Positions 30,501-42,100 of a DNA stretch of 64,000 nt are shown here, piece after piece. The stretch's first letter is position 1; each line of letters opens with the position of its first letter. Below the pieces are notes generated by a model. It was not told where the DNA came from and did no database searches. It saw nothing but the letters and a program-made list of their open reading frames with translations. Source of the DNA: Aquila chrysaetos chrysaetos (taxonomy: Eukaryota; Chordata; Aves; Accipitriformes; Accipitridae). The stretch spans positions 17,446,743 to 17,510,742 of the forward strand of contig NC_044027.1 in NCBI RefSeq assembly GCF_900496995.4. Direction: 5' to 3'. Position numbers and translations under genes: made by a program.

Positions 30501-30820
30501 CTGAAAACTTCGGGATGTTTTTGTGCCTGCTGTGACCTTGGTAATAGAATGTTGTTGTCCCATGTTTAATTTTGAAAGTAAATGGAAGATTGTTTTGGAA
30601 ATCTTTGTGAGCTCCCTAAAATAAAAAGATGGCTGAAGGGGTTCTTTTGCAATTATGCTAGCTCACATGGTGTTGATAGTCTCTTCTGCTTATGTTGCAG
30701 GGCATGGGAGCTGAAGAGAATGCTGCACAGTCTGTTTTGGACTCCTGCACTGATGTGGCTGATGCCAGTGCTCCTCAAATCAGGAGAAGTGCCCGCTTCA
30801 GGAAAAGGAGGAGGATGTGA
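12556..30820 (+). CDS. SNAPC4: snRNA-activating protein complex subunit 4 (SNAP190), 22 coding exons
   Basis: Largest SNAPc subunit; binds the proximal sequence element of snRNA promoters for Pol II and Pol III. Exons: 12556-12751, 13745-13785, 14856-15014, 15525-15650, 16675-16753, 17367-17448, 18308-18412, 19016-19088, 19401-19565, 19801-19948, 20950-21056, 21343-21437, 22171-22265, 22896-22981, 23699-24094, 25158-25247, 25472-25715, 25821-25891, 26204-26302, 26543-26570, 27225-29335, 30701-30820. All phases join: 1571 aa (human about 1469). Residues 1-290 hold the acidic and coiled-coil part; a Myb half repeat and four Myb repeats span about 270-519. Exon 15 opens with a basic then Ser/acid-rich tract. 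KPKTVSELLREKR (884-896) matches the Oct-1-interacting region. The 2.1-kb exon 21 is Ser/Pro/Gln-rich and ends with the conserved DNPAYLLLKARFLAAF block, the known SNAPC2-binding side. The last exon ends RKRRRM, a likely nuclear signal. The ATG at 12556 has a Kozak context and aligns with the human start; an in-frame ATG at 12376 lies in the promoter. Confidence 0.97.
15876..16100. repeat. Three-copy 75-bp tandem repeat in SNAPC4 intron 4
   Basis: Units begin ATTCCAGCCATGGGGCACTT at 15876, 15951 and 16026, each 75 bp long, with the next unit starting at 16101 and breaking off after about 8 bases. Copies 1 and 2 are practically identical, copy 3 has a handful of substitutions, so the array grew recently. 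Since 75 is a multiple of three and contains no stop in one frame, the array gives an artefactual 87-codon open frame. Confidence 0.95.
22508..22535. repeat. Perfect 11-bp inverted repeat in SNAPC4 intron 13
   Basis: GTTTAGAGGGG at 22508-22518 pairs perfectly with CCCCTCTAAAC at 22525-22535 across a 6-base loop. It would form a short stable hairpin in the pre-mRNA. It is too short for a microRNA precursor and far from a splice site. Confidence 0.85.
26392..26408. repeat. TG microsatellite in SNAPC4 intron 19
   Basis: A short TG run followed by CG. Simple repeat with no further signal. Confidence 0.8.
27182..27201. repeat. T20 tract before SNAPC4 exon 21
   Basis: Twenty consecutive T end 23 bases before the acceptor of the 2.1-kb exon 21, extending its polypyrimidine tract. 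Likely length-variable. Confidence 0.9.
29336..29957 (+). other. Possible alternative SNAPC4 3' end by intron retention
   Basis: If the exon 21 donor (29336) is skipped, the frame stays open for 38 more codons and stops at 29450-29452. AATAAA signals follow at 29923-29928 and 29952-29957. Such a transcript would lack the last exon, including the RKRRRM tail. The added residues show no similarity I recognise, so this may be chance. Confidence 0.3.
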
Positions 30821-33800
30821 GAAGGAAATGTGTTAGTAGCTACTCAGTGGATCTTGTATTTCTTGCCTGAGAAGAGAACCTGAAACACATTTGTCTGTGG
30901 TACAGCTTAGACAATGAATCATGACCCTAGGAAAGGACTGAAATTATCTCAACTTTTGTTCCCATAGGACACAGAGTTCTATAATCACCCATTAATCATA
31001 GACTAAGGCTAATACTTTGACTTTCAGGGGGAGGGAAAGTTGATGTCTGTGTGATAAAATTATATACAAAAGTCATGAAGTTCAAACATTTGGCAGCCTT
31101 TTAGTCCATGCTACTGCCTACTAGCATTATACGTAGTTGGTAGCACCCTACAGGCTTATCTGCTAAAATGAGACTAGTAGAGGTTCATAATTGGTGGGAC
31201 AGGAAAGCCTGGGCAGCTACTGCTGAAGAGAGGGTTTGTGTGTGTTAGTGCTAAGCACTTGCAGCAGAAGCTGAAGTAAATCCTTGCTGCAAGTTTGAGC
31301 AGGCTGGTGGTAAGATGTCCTTGCTCAGGGTTGTCAAGCAATCCTCTAGATCCTGGGCAGGTAGCGTCAGCTCTCTGTGTAGTTTTCCCTCTGTAGCCTG
31401 GTTTGTGAGTCTTGAAGTGAAGAATAGTATTAAAAGCTAGTGGGAAGCTGGGGCTTAAGACTAGTGGGTACTTCGCTGGAGTTTGTCTTCACACTTTATC
31501 TCTGAACAACTTCCCCCTGCCCCCCCATCCCATATGGCTTCATTTCTCTACATGTATTAACAGGACAGCTTCTGTAGGGTACAAGTGTGTGATGGCTTAA
31601 TATCTATTGAGGCTTTTGGTGCAATAGACCGAATGAACATGAACGGTGTTTGATTCGCATAGTTGTCAGATGAGACTGTTCAGGTTTCTTCTTTAAAATT
31701 GGTTTTAGAAACTCCAAAAGGGCAGCTTCTCTATAAAAATGCTGTGACTAATAGGAGTTGTTTGTGCTTTGTTACAGGAGTCACTTGACTGCGGGTCTGC
31801 CTTCCTACATGGCAGTAGGAGATACTGTTTGCACTATTCACTTTTAACACTTCCAACAAACTGACTAGACGGACCTGGGGGAGAGGAAAATGGCTGGACT
31901 GGTTTTCCCATCACCTAACAAAGTCTGCATCTTTAGACAAGTTGCAAAAAATGAAACAAAATGGCTGGAGGGAAGTTTTTCAGGCATAGACCAATTCCGT
32001 TCTCTTTCAGACTAGCACCTGCCATAGATGCTGGGGGTCGGGGGAGATTGCTGGAGATCTGGGGAAACCAGCAATGATGGTTATTTATTTCCTTTTTGTG
32101 GTAGCCCCTATTTATGTGAATGTTTATCCATGTTCAGAATATGTTGTTCATTGGGTGTTTTTTCTTTTTAGTGCTGTGACAGTGGTTTTGCTTGATAGCT
32201 AACTGACTGACTACTGCTGAATAAGCAGCAGATTAATTTTGTATCAAAATGAGTCTTGAGTATTTGTTGAAATACAGATGTTTTATTTTTCTCACTTAAA
32301 AATTACTGATGTATTCTGTGTGGTTTTTTTCTGGTAAATAGTGCTTTTAATAATGTGTGTATGAGTATGATTGCTAATGAGAAAAATGAAGTTTGCAAGC
32401 TGCATGAAAACCAGGGAGAATGTGGAAGATGAATATGCATGTGGCTAAAACTGCAGGATCGAATTAGGCTTGGATTCTTTCTTGATTCTTCCACAGCCTG
32501 CCCCATACAGACATTAGCAAATCACTTTACAAAAACTTGTTTCTTCATTCATAAAACAGCAATTTCTGTTTTACAGAGAGGTGCAAGGCTAGCTGAGTCA
32601 AAGCTGATAAAATCTAGTGGGAAAGTGCTGCAGAAAGCTTCATTTCACTGCACTGGCTAATCTTCCCAAGAGTGTAGTGGTGAGTTTAGAGTGCTGTGAG
32701 GTGCAACTCTACAAGCACCCTTTAGGCAGAGCTGGTGTTGGGGACAGTGGATACCAATGTTGCTGTAACTGGGTGTCAGGACATTATGGAGCAAAAGGAA
32801 TTATTTTGAAATGACTTTCCTCTTGCAGTGTACTCTGGTTTCCATAAGCCAGTATAGATAGCATTTTTCCAAGAAATTCAGATATGGCAGAAGCTCTGCC
32901 ATACAGTTCTGTGTGCTAGTCACCACAGGCCTGTTACCATGAGGCACTGGTAGTAAATGTGATCTGTGCTCCAGATGATTGTTGTCCTTTGCAAATGCTG
33001 CTCAAGAGATGCCTTTGTAATCCTACTGCTTGTGGAAAAACTTTGTGTAACTATAAGAAGCTGTCTTTGTTCTTTTTCAGGATTAAACTGATCTGTTACT
33101 ATAGAACAAAAACTCCTGAGGCTAGATAGGTCAATTAGCAGACATTCCGATTACCTTCAGCAAGGGCATAGCTAATAGAGGTACTGTATCTTTTTTTAGT
33201 GTAAAGCTAATTTAATGCCTAACAAGAAGCACAGGCTTAAAGAATCTCTGAGCATCTCTGCCCCACTCCTAATGATAACATGGAGAAACTCTCCAGAAAC
33301 TTAGAAAGCAGAACAAAGAGTAGAGTGGGAAGCTAATGGGAAAATGTGTCATGCTGCCATGGTATCAGAGCGTGTATGTTCTCGAGACTTTTTTAAAACA
33401 GACTGTTAGTGAGTTCTTGTTGCAGCTACAGTTCAAGGACTGTGGGAAGGCAGGGAGGCAGTCAAAGGTATGATGTTGATGCTTAACATCATTACAATGC
33501 TGCTTGCTCTGCTGCTCCTTTAATTATTGTTAGAGCCACAGCCTGTAATTTGGGAATCGTGGGTTATGTTCTTTGCTTTTGCCAAGACTTGACTCCCTTT
33601 CCCTCAAAATACTGAGTTGTCATAATTATGCTTGAAGCTTAAGGACATCCAAAATTAGAGGCATCATTATAGAAATCATCCTTTTCAGCTGAACTCTAAA
33701 CCAAGAGAGAGTTCTTGCTGCCACCTGCTTTCCTGTATAAAGATGTTAACAGCTGAATGGCCATTTGAAGAGCCTCTTTCTTCTAACTCTGTGGCTTGTT

Positions 33801-36174
33801 TTGTCCCATGAAATCAGCTGGACAGACCTGTGTCTGTGACCTTTGCTCTTTTTAGTCTTTCTGACCACTGAAGAAACTTTCTGGACCCTATCTGGTGCTT
33901 CAGCGGTGCAGATTGGAGAACAAAGCCAGAATGAGTAAAAGCACTGCATGTATAATGCTGCTGACTTGCAATGCAACTAGTGTTTTTCTCCTCCCCCATC
34001 ACGCACTCTGGCTTCCCCTTTTTTTTCTGGCCTTTGTTTTTTTTTTTTTTTTCTTCCCTTCTTCCCTTTCCTGTCTCGGAGTATAGCTGAGTAGTTTCCC
34101 CTTTTCTCTTTTCTCAAACCAGTTTTGCTCCTGGAATGATCTTCTAGCCAGAATATAAAGGGAGGCTGCATCCAAGACAAGTTCTCTCAGAGACAGGACA
34201 CAGATGAGTGCTGCTAGACCAGGAGAGGAAACAAGGAGGCTTTTTACTGCACAGGCTCAGGTTGGTCCATGTAATGCAGAATGGTTTATATTAACAAGGA
34301 AAATTTTTTTTTATTTTGCAGCTCTGAGGTAAGGAGGTGGTGTTTATCAACAGGGGAATGTATTTCTTGTAATCTGCTGGAGCTGGTTTGATGTCAGGCA
34401 GAGCAGAGTATTTTCTCTGTGCTAAGTAATGACTAGTTCTATGTCAGTCCAGCTCATTAAAGTTAACTGACAATGCAATGTGTAACAAGTATGTGCTGAA
34501 GATGTTTGGAGTCTTCCTCTGTGCTGGAGCACAAAAACAATGAAGGTTTGAGATGACCTTGGAGAGAGATGCAGTAAGATGTGTGTGAAGTCCCAGCCCA
34601 TGTATAGCTGCTGATGGTTAGAACTCTGTTCCCACCCTCCCTGCCCCCAAAAAACATGACTTAAAATGTGAATACTAAGGTTTCTGGCAGCCTTCCTGAG
34701 CCACTGGAAATGACAATGGCTACTGCAGTCAACTCATACATGCGATATAAGCATAGTAATTAATGTCTGGCATTTCAGAAGGTACTCATTATGGAACGGT
34801 CTGACCACAAAGGGGCAAAGAAATAAAAATAATGCCAGTTTCTTATTTGAAAGGCAAAGAAGCCTGAGTATATAAGTGTTGGATTTTTCTGCATCTGTTT
34901 ACATGCACGCTTCCAGGCTGAGAAGTAGTAGTTTTTCTGACCCTGTGGTTAATAGCAGGCTCTTGTCGGGAGGCAGGTAACTAGGAACCTCGGAGTACAG
35001 CTGCTGAAGGGGAGCACTGCAACAAGCTCCCACCAAACACACCGAAGCACTCTTCATCACTGGGAAGGCTTCCATGGCCTCTCCATGTGTCTGTGTGTTA
35101 GTCACACAGGTGGTGTTTGTGAGCATAAATTGCTGAAGCTGCACAGGTGGAATCTGTGAGGTGGATGTGAGAGGCAGCTGACCTCATGGTTTTCTGGTAC
35201 ATGATTTGCACCTCTGTGTTTACAGTGAAAATTGTATACAGCTGTGTGTTCCCCTTGCACAGGGATAAAGCACACCATGCAGAAAAACAACTTTTGTATG
35301 ATTACAGCTGAACATGGTTAAGGCTATTGCCACTGGGGGTTTTCACAGAGCCTTTTGTGGGTGTTAGATTTAGTGACTGTGTGGTCAGACAGAATACAGG
35401 GATCTTGAATGCTGGGAGATGGAGAAGGAAGAGTGTGAACTGTTTGTAAAGCAGAGGCAACAGCTAATTAGGAGAGCTTTAAAGATGTTTTCACTGCAGA
35501 AGATGCTTAGTTTCAAATTGGAAAGTTGTGGTTTGCCATCAGCTTATCCTGTGTTGTGTTCCACCCTTTTTGTATTGTTTATGGGGATTAAAGATTTAAT
35601 TGTAAGCATAGCTGAGCATCTGGAGAACCCATGGTGAAGTCAGTGAGATGTGACAGTACTTTCTAGGGGTATGCTGTTGGGAATCTAGTTAACTGCATTT
35701 TCCTCTATTCATGGGGCTCTCAATGACTTGCTTATTGCCAATAGACCTGTTGCTAAATAGTTTCACTTTCCTCTTCCTGGGAGATGTTCAGCTGGTTGGA
35801 GGGAGATCATCAATATTTGGTGACTTCTATTTTCTCAGAATTTCACACTAGCTCTCCTTCACGTATGGGTCAGCAGCATTAGCGCTAGCCTTGCAGCTGC
35901 TGGTATCTCCAGTCTGGTACCACACTGTTCTTTCAGGTATGACTGTAGGGTATCACCATGTTCAGCACGTGATTTGCAAGTTCTGAGTTAAAGACCTCAT
36001 GGGAGATGTGTTCCTGTATCTAAAAGACACTTTTCCATTCTCAGTCTGTTAACATACTTGGTTTCATCACCCACCACCACTACTCTAGGAGGCTTAGTGT
36101 CTGCTTGTTTGTTTTCTGGTTTTGTTTTTTCAAGACAGGACAACACTGCTCACTAATACTTCTCACTCACCAAC
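30821..36174. other. SNAPC4 3' UTR and SNAPC4-CARD9 intergenic DNA
   Basis: No coding exon is recognised in these 5.4 kb. The first part must be SNAPC4 3' UTR; an ATTAAA at 31429-31434 and an AATAAA at 34822-34827 are the only clear hexamers noted, and neither is assigned with confidence. A non-coding first exon of CARD9 is expected near the right end, because a good acceptor (pyrimidine tract then CAAG at 36132-36135) stands 39 bases before the CARD9 ATG. A 72-codon frame at 35419-35637 has no family resemblance. No large transposon was identified. Confidence 0.55.
34016..34077. repeat. Polypyrimidine tract
   Basis: A T-rich run passing into mixed C/T, nearly free of purines for about 60 bases, within the SNAPC4-CARD9 spacer. 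It could be a decayed poly(A) or simple-sequence expansion; no flanking element was recognised. Confidence 0.7.
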
Positions 36175-39100
36175 ATGTTGGAAGAAGATAATGATGAGAC
36201 ATGTTGGAATAACCTGGAGAACTTCCGGGTGAAGCTGATCTCTGTGATAGATCCTTCCCGTATAACACCCTATCTTCGCCAGTGCAAAGTGATCAGCCAT
36301 GATGACGAGGAACAAGTTCTTAATGACCCCAGCCTGGTCATGCGCAAACGGAAGGCAGGTGGGTGAAGTGCAGCCTTCGGCTCCGTAGATGCTCCCGTGC
36401 TTTGTCGGCTCTTGGGAGCAGATTGGAACAGAGTGCTAACAGACTGAGCCTGAAGGAATGCATTGCTTCTGGGTTACCATCTGCTTGTGTTTAGACATGA
36501 AAGTTGTAGGCGCTGCTGTGCGGCCCCTTTCCCCTCCCTTTCCCCAGCACATGATTGTGTGGAGAGGAGGAATGGAGATGGTTCTATCGATGCATTCCCG
36601 AGCTGTGTAAGGGGAATGGGAGCACAGAGGGTGTGCGGCCTTTTGGTGTTCTGGATCTCTAGATCAGCATAAGGGAGGGAGTCGCTTGGGTTTAACCCAC
36701 AAGGCTATTCTTGTGTAACAATTTTGCAGGAGGAGATTTCCAAGATTAATTCAGTATGTATTGTCCCTCATTCCTGTTTTCTGGTGTTTGAGGGAACGTT
36801 GGCAGCACATTAAGTAAATTCTTCGTGACTGTTCTATACAGTCCTGGTCTTGTTCCAACCAGAGAGAATGACAGAATTCATTATGCTATTAGTACATCTT
36901 TTGGATTGGATTAACTCTTATTGATAAATTACTGAGATTCGTTGCAAAAAAATTATTTTCCCTGTTTTCCAGATTGGGAAACTGCAGAACACAGAAAAGA
37001 ATCCCCCTGGGCTTGATTTGGTACAGAGTATTTTTAAACAAAGTAGGGAACTGAGCTCAAAGTCTTTTTAGTCCAGGCTCCCTTAGGCTTGTCCCTGCTA
37101 CCTCTCTAGTTATATGCAGTGTTCTTACACTAGCGATCCTTTTTTCCTATATTTGCCTCTGGTATTTGGAAGTGGAGCCTTGAGCTGCAGAAACTGTCAT
37201 GGTGCTTTGTTTTAACTTGTGTTTTCTGTAAGTATCAGCAGGATAACAAAGTGTTCTTCTGAGATCTGCTTTATGTACCCACTGTAGTAGGAGCTCAGTA
37301 CAAGGGTTAAGTTTTAACTGTTCCTTCACTGTTAAAATACTTTTGTATAGTTACTGGGCAATTGGCTTAAGATTGGCTGGGCGATTTGGTCCCAGGGACC
37401 TTAATCTGCATGTGGAGAAAGTGGAGCAATGTTTTGTTATGTTAGAAATAGGTAAAGAGATAATGGCAACAGGATATTCTATTCATTTATTTATTTCAGG
37501 TGTTCTTCTGGACATTCTTCAACGAACAGGACACAAGGGCTTTGAGGCATTTCTGGAGAGTCTTGAGCTTTATTATCCACAACTGTATAAGAAAATAACT
37601 GGCAAGGAGCCCAGCAGGGTTTTCTCTATGATTATAGGTAATGTTCTGAAAAAACAGCTATACATTTGGTGTTGCTGTGCAAATTAAGGGGGGATTCACC
37701 TCAGCTTTTGCCTCTCCCCAGCTTCAGTGAGCAGAGTTGGGAGCGTTCCTTGGCTTGCTCCCTTAGTGCTTCAGAAGGGTTCTGGCAAGAATGGCCCTGC
37801 TATCTGGCATCACAGGCTGGACCTAGGAAGGTGGAGGAGGAAGGAGAAGGATCAATTCTTCCTTCTACCTCTTCTGTCACTGACACTGTGGTGTAGAAAC
37901 GCACAGAGCAGGGTGGAAACAGGTGATTTGATTCCACATGTCTTTAGGGTTTGCATCACGTGCTTGTGCGTGGCATGTGATGATCCCAAGCTGCAGTAGT
38001 AAGTGGGTGGGAACCTGTGCTGTATGTGTGTCTGGGGAGCAGACAGGACAGCGGTGGCTGATACCTGCCCACCAAACAGACACCGCTGGGGAATCCGGCC
38101 TGAGCCAGCTCCTGATGAACGAGATCATGAAGCTGCAGAGCACTGTGCAGGAGGAGCGCCGGAAGGCCCAGGAGCTCACCGTGTGGCTGCACACCAAAGA
38201 GGACACGATCAGAGAGATGTGGGTGAGGGACAGCCTGCTCCGCAAGCACCAAGAGCGGGCGCAGAAGATGAAGGAGGAGAGGGACAGCCTGAGCAAGGAG
38301 CTGCGGAAGTGCAAGGACGAGAACTACAACCTGGCAATGAGCTACGCCAAACAGAGCGAGGAGAAGAGCGCTGCCCTCATGAAGAACCGGGACCTGATCC
38401 TAGAGGTCAGTCAACCTTTTCTAAAGCTTCCTCCTTCTTACCTGATCCCTGGAAGGCTGTGCTGTGCACCAGACTTGTCTTTGCCCAGGATGGTCTGGAC
38501 CAGTCCAGCATGAGATTCTGTGCATCTTCTCTAGCAAGTGGCATGTCTTGGTGATCCCTCGTTCAGACCAGTTGGACCATGTATCACAAGTTATGCTGTG
38601 AAGAATTAACAGTCTTGCCCTCATTCAAGACTGGGCCCTCTCACAAGAGCAACATGTTGTATCCATTTAGCACAAATGCAGGACTCTGGTCCCCAGAGCA
38701 CCGAGCATCCTGAGGAAAACAAAGCTGGGGAGAAACTTTCCCCATGTTTGTCTGGGGAATGGAGTGAGAACTGCTTTTGCAGGCCAGAGTTTTCTCTTTG
38801 TTACTGATGAGCTCTGAACCTTCTCGTAGATCGATCACTTGAAGCACAGCCTCATGAAGGCTGAGGATGACTGCAAACTGGAGCGTAAGCACACAATGAA
38901 ACTGAAGCACGCCATAGAGCAGCGCCCAAGCCATGAGGTGATGTGGGAGATCCAGCAGGAGAAGGAGTTGCTCTTGGCCAAGAATCAGGAGCTGGAGAAC
39001 ACTCTCCAGGTTGGTGGGGGGTGGTTGAATATGGACTCCTGAGAAGTGATTATTTGTAGCAGCCAGGGCAGTGGTGGGGCTGCACTGAAGATTGTGTGGG

Positions 39101-42100
39101 TCAGCTGTGGCCTTGTTCTCCCAAGTCAAATGGAGCACTTAAGAATGTGGGGAAAGAGTTAATATGGAGTTAGATGGTTGCTGTATCTCACTTTTTTTTG
39201 TCCAGCAGGTTGCCAGGGAACAGAATTTGGAGAAGAGCCTGTCCAGTGAGACTCTGGAGAATGACTGTAGCCAGATACTAGAAGAACGCCGGAGGCTGAT
39301 GAACACCATTTACAGCCTTCGCAAGGAGCTGCGGCGAGCTGAGGTGCTCCAAGACAAAGTATGTGATGCATTGCAAATTCCTGCTGAGGGTCAGTGGGTA
39401 AGATAGGCAGATGAAGCACCTGTAATGTCTTGCCTGTGGAGCAGAGGAGCTGCTCAGCAGCCATCCTTGCTGCTCCTACTCTAGTGTCTGTGTTATAGTT
39501 TGTTGAAAAAAGGCACACTAATATTTTAGTGTTCTGTGTCTGTGGCATTAACTGTTACCTGTTAATGCCTGTGTTAATTAACAGTTCCTTCCTCAGCCTG
39601 GAGGGTAATGGGAGTTTTTATCATGATTGACAGCTCAGGTACACGTAAATCTATCATGTTAGCAGTCCTCCTAGTCATGTTGACCAACCTGCTGGTTGGC
39701 CTTGCTCCAACTGGACAGTCTGGCTGAACTTTGACATTGCATGGAGGTCTGGCCATAGCAATCTGTGGCACAGAGCAGAAGTGGTCAGTCTAGCTCAGGC
39801 TCTGCCCACAAGCAGGGTACCTTTGACCTTGTCTCAACAGTATGCAGAGGAAAAAGAGATGCTTGAACTACAGTGCACGTCTCTGAGGAAGGACTCCCAG
39901 ATGTATAAAAAACGGATTGAAGCTGTCTTGCAGCAGATGGAGGAAGTGGCTTCAGAAAGAGACCAGGTGATAAAACATTCCTCTTGGAGCTGCTGCTAAT
40001 CCCTGCTTCGCCGCTTGAAGTGGGCAGATACTGTAACCCTGAATGTACTATTGTGTGACATGCCACGATGTGTTCTCCCTTACACCAGGCACTCCTGACC
40101 CGAGAACAGTTCTATATGCAGTACTCCAAGAACCTGGTTGAGAGGGACGGTTACCGCAAGCAGATTCGGGAGCTGGGGGAGCGATGTGACGAAATGCAAC
40201 TGCAGCTCTTCCAAAAGGAGAGTCAGTTACTGGCTACTGAAGCCAAGCTGAAAAGTTTGCAACTGGAGCTACCCACACCGGTATGTCTGCGGGGTTGTCA
40301 TCTGTATGATGGGTTGGGAAGCTGAGTATGGGGCCAGAGTGTGGCTGTTCCGAGGCCTTTGCACCTAACCAGTTCAGTTCAGCAGGCAGTGGCCAGCTGT
40401 GTGGGTAACCGTTTCCATGCAAATGCCAAGTTTAGAAGAATGAAAGACATGATGGTTCCTATTACCTCACCCTGGTTCCAGGCATGGATAAGCTGGATTG
40501 ATGCAAGCTGAGGCCTTCTATGTTTGTGTTTGGAGCATGTCCAAAGATGTGAGGGGATCCTCAACCACCAAAGAGTGAACTCTATTTAGAGACTGTCTAT
40601 GAGCCATTTCGATGGAATGGGAGCAGGTGTAAGGGTGCTAAAGTTTCTGAATGAAATTAGATATACAAAGGATTTTAATTAATGTGGCATCTTGTGTACT
40701 TTCTCCAAGTGGTCAGACAGGAGTGCAGGAGGGAGGAAGTCCACACTTCTCTGTTTTCTGGAGCTTTCAGTCTCCTGTATATTCCCTTACTACCACTTCC
40801 TTGCTTATGAGGAATGATTAATTTATACTGGTTTTATTTCAGACCTCTGACCTGGACGATACCTCCTCCAGAGATTCCCAGGAAGTGAGTAGGGTGCCTT
40901 GTTTACCTTTTACTTTCTTCTGGAATGGTTTCAAATTCCTCACTTGTGCTCAGTTCCCTCAGTAACAGCAGTTTTCAATCCATGGCTCAGGCTCATTTCA
41001 GTGCTATCAAAAAGTAGAGAGGCAGCAAAACAGACCAGTGACAGAATCTCCCTGTGTCCTGAGATTTCTAAGTGTAGGACACAGTTATGGCATTTAGTCA
41101 GTAAGATTTGTTGAGTCTAAGCAAATCAGGGGAATCAAATTACTTTGCTTCTAATTGTCTCTCTTGTGGGAGAACAGGCAAAAATAAGTCTTACTCTGGG
41201 GACATCTGTGGTAAAGAGTTTTCACTTAGTTCATAACTTCAGTGTGGAAGAGATTGTCACACTGTCTGGAGGCTAGAAGTATAAATAAGGCCAAATGAAC
41301 TGGATCTACTCATGGAGGATAAATCCATGACTAGATCAACCTCTGGCTCAGCCTCCTGTTTTGCTGACACCAAAATGCACTAAGGAAAGGTCAGTTCTAT
41401 GCACGTCCTGTTTCTTTTATTCCTCTATGTATTCCTAACTACTGTGTGAGACAGAATAAGGGGCAGTTCTCATGTTCTTGCTTTGTTTCTGTCCCATAGC
41501 TTACTCTTCACGGTCATCTAGATGAAGATACACAACCGACTAAAAGTAAGGCTTTTCTTGGGAGAATGTAGAGTAGAATTCTTGAGAGGATGGTCCAGTG
41601 TTTCAAAGGGACAGGAAAAAATATTCCTGGGTTTTATTTTTAGTGAAGAACAGGTAGTCTGACTGGTGACTTGGTTTGTGAGATGCTTCTCAGTGGGGTG
41701 TGCTTGGCACTCTGAGTAAGACCTCCTTGAGATGACTCAGAATAGGTACCCATAAATCAAGGCATTCTGCCATACCACCATCTTTCTCACCTATAAAAAG
41801 GACAGCATCCCCAGATGCTGGGAACAGTGAATGTTTGTTAAGATTTTTTGAGAGAAGATCCACAGGCTGTCTTTTTACTACATGGTCTCTGAAAGGGTCT
41901 TTCATATAGCTGAATGACCTGGGAAAAGTGGTGTCATTAGACCATCCCAGGAGCTCAAGTCTTTTTTTGGGGGGTAATCTGTCTACTGAATTTGTCCAGG
42001 AAAAATCACCTGGTGCCTTTGAGAAATAGCTCCTGGGTGCCTTTTTGCCCCCCCCCCCAGTCCTCTTGCATTTGTGGCAGAGCTGAGAACAGAACAAACA

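Noticed and set aside
35419-35637. 72-codon frame before CARD9
   Set aside because: Charged start looks protein-like, but there is no recognisable family, no supporting splice sites and no in-frame link to CARD9.
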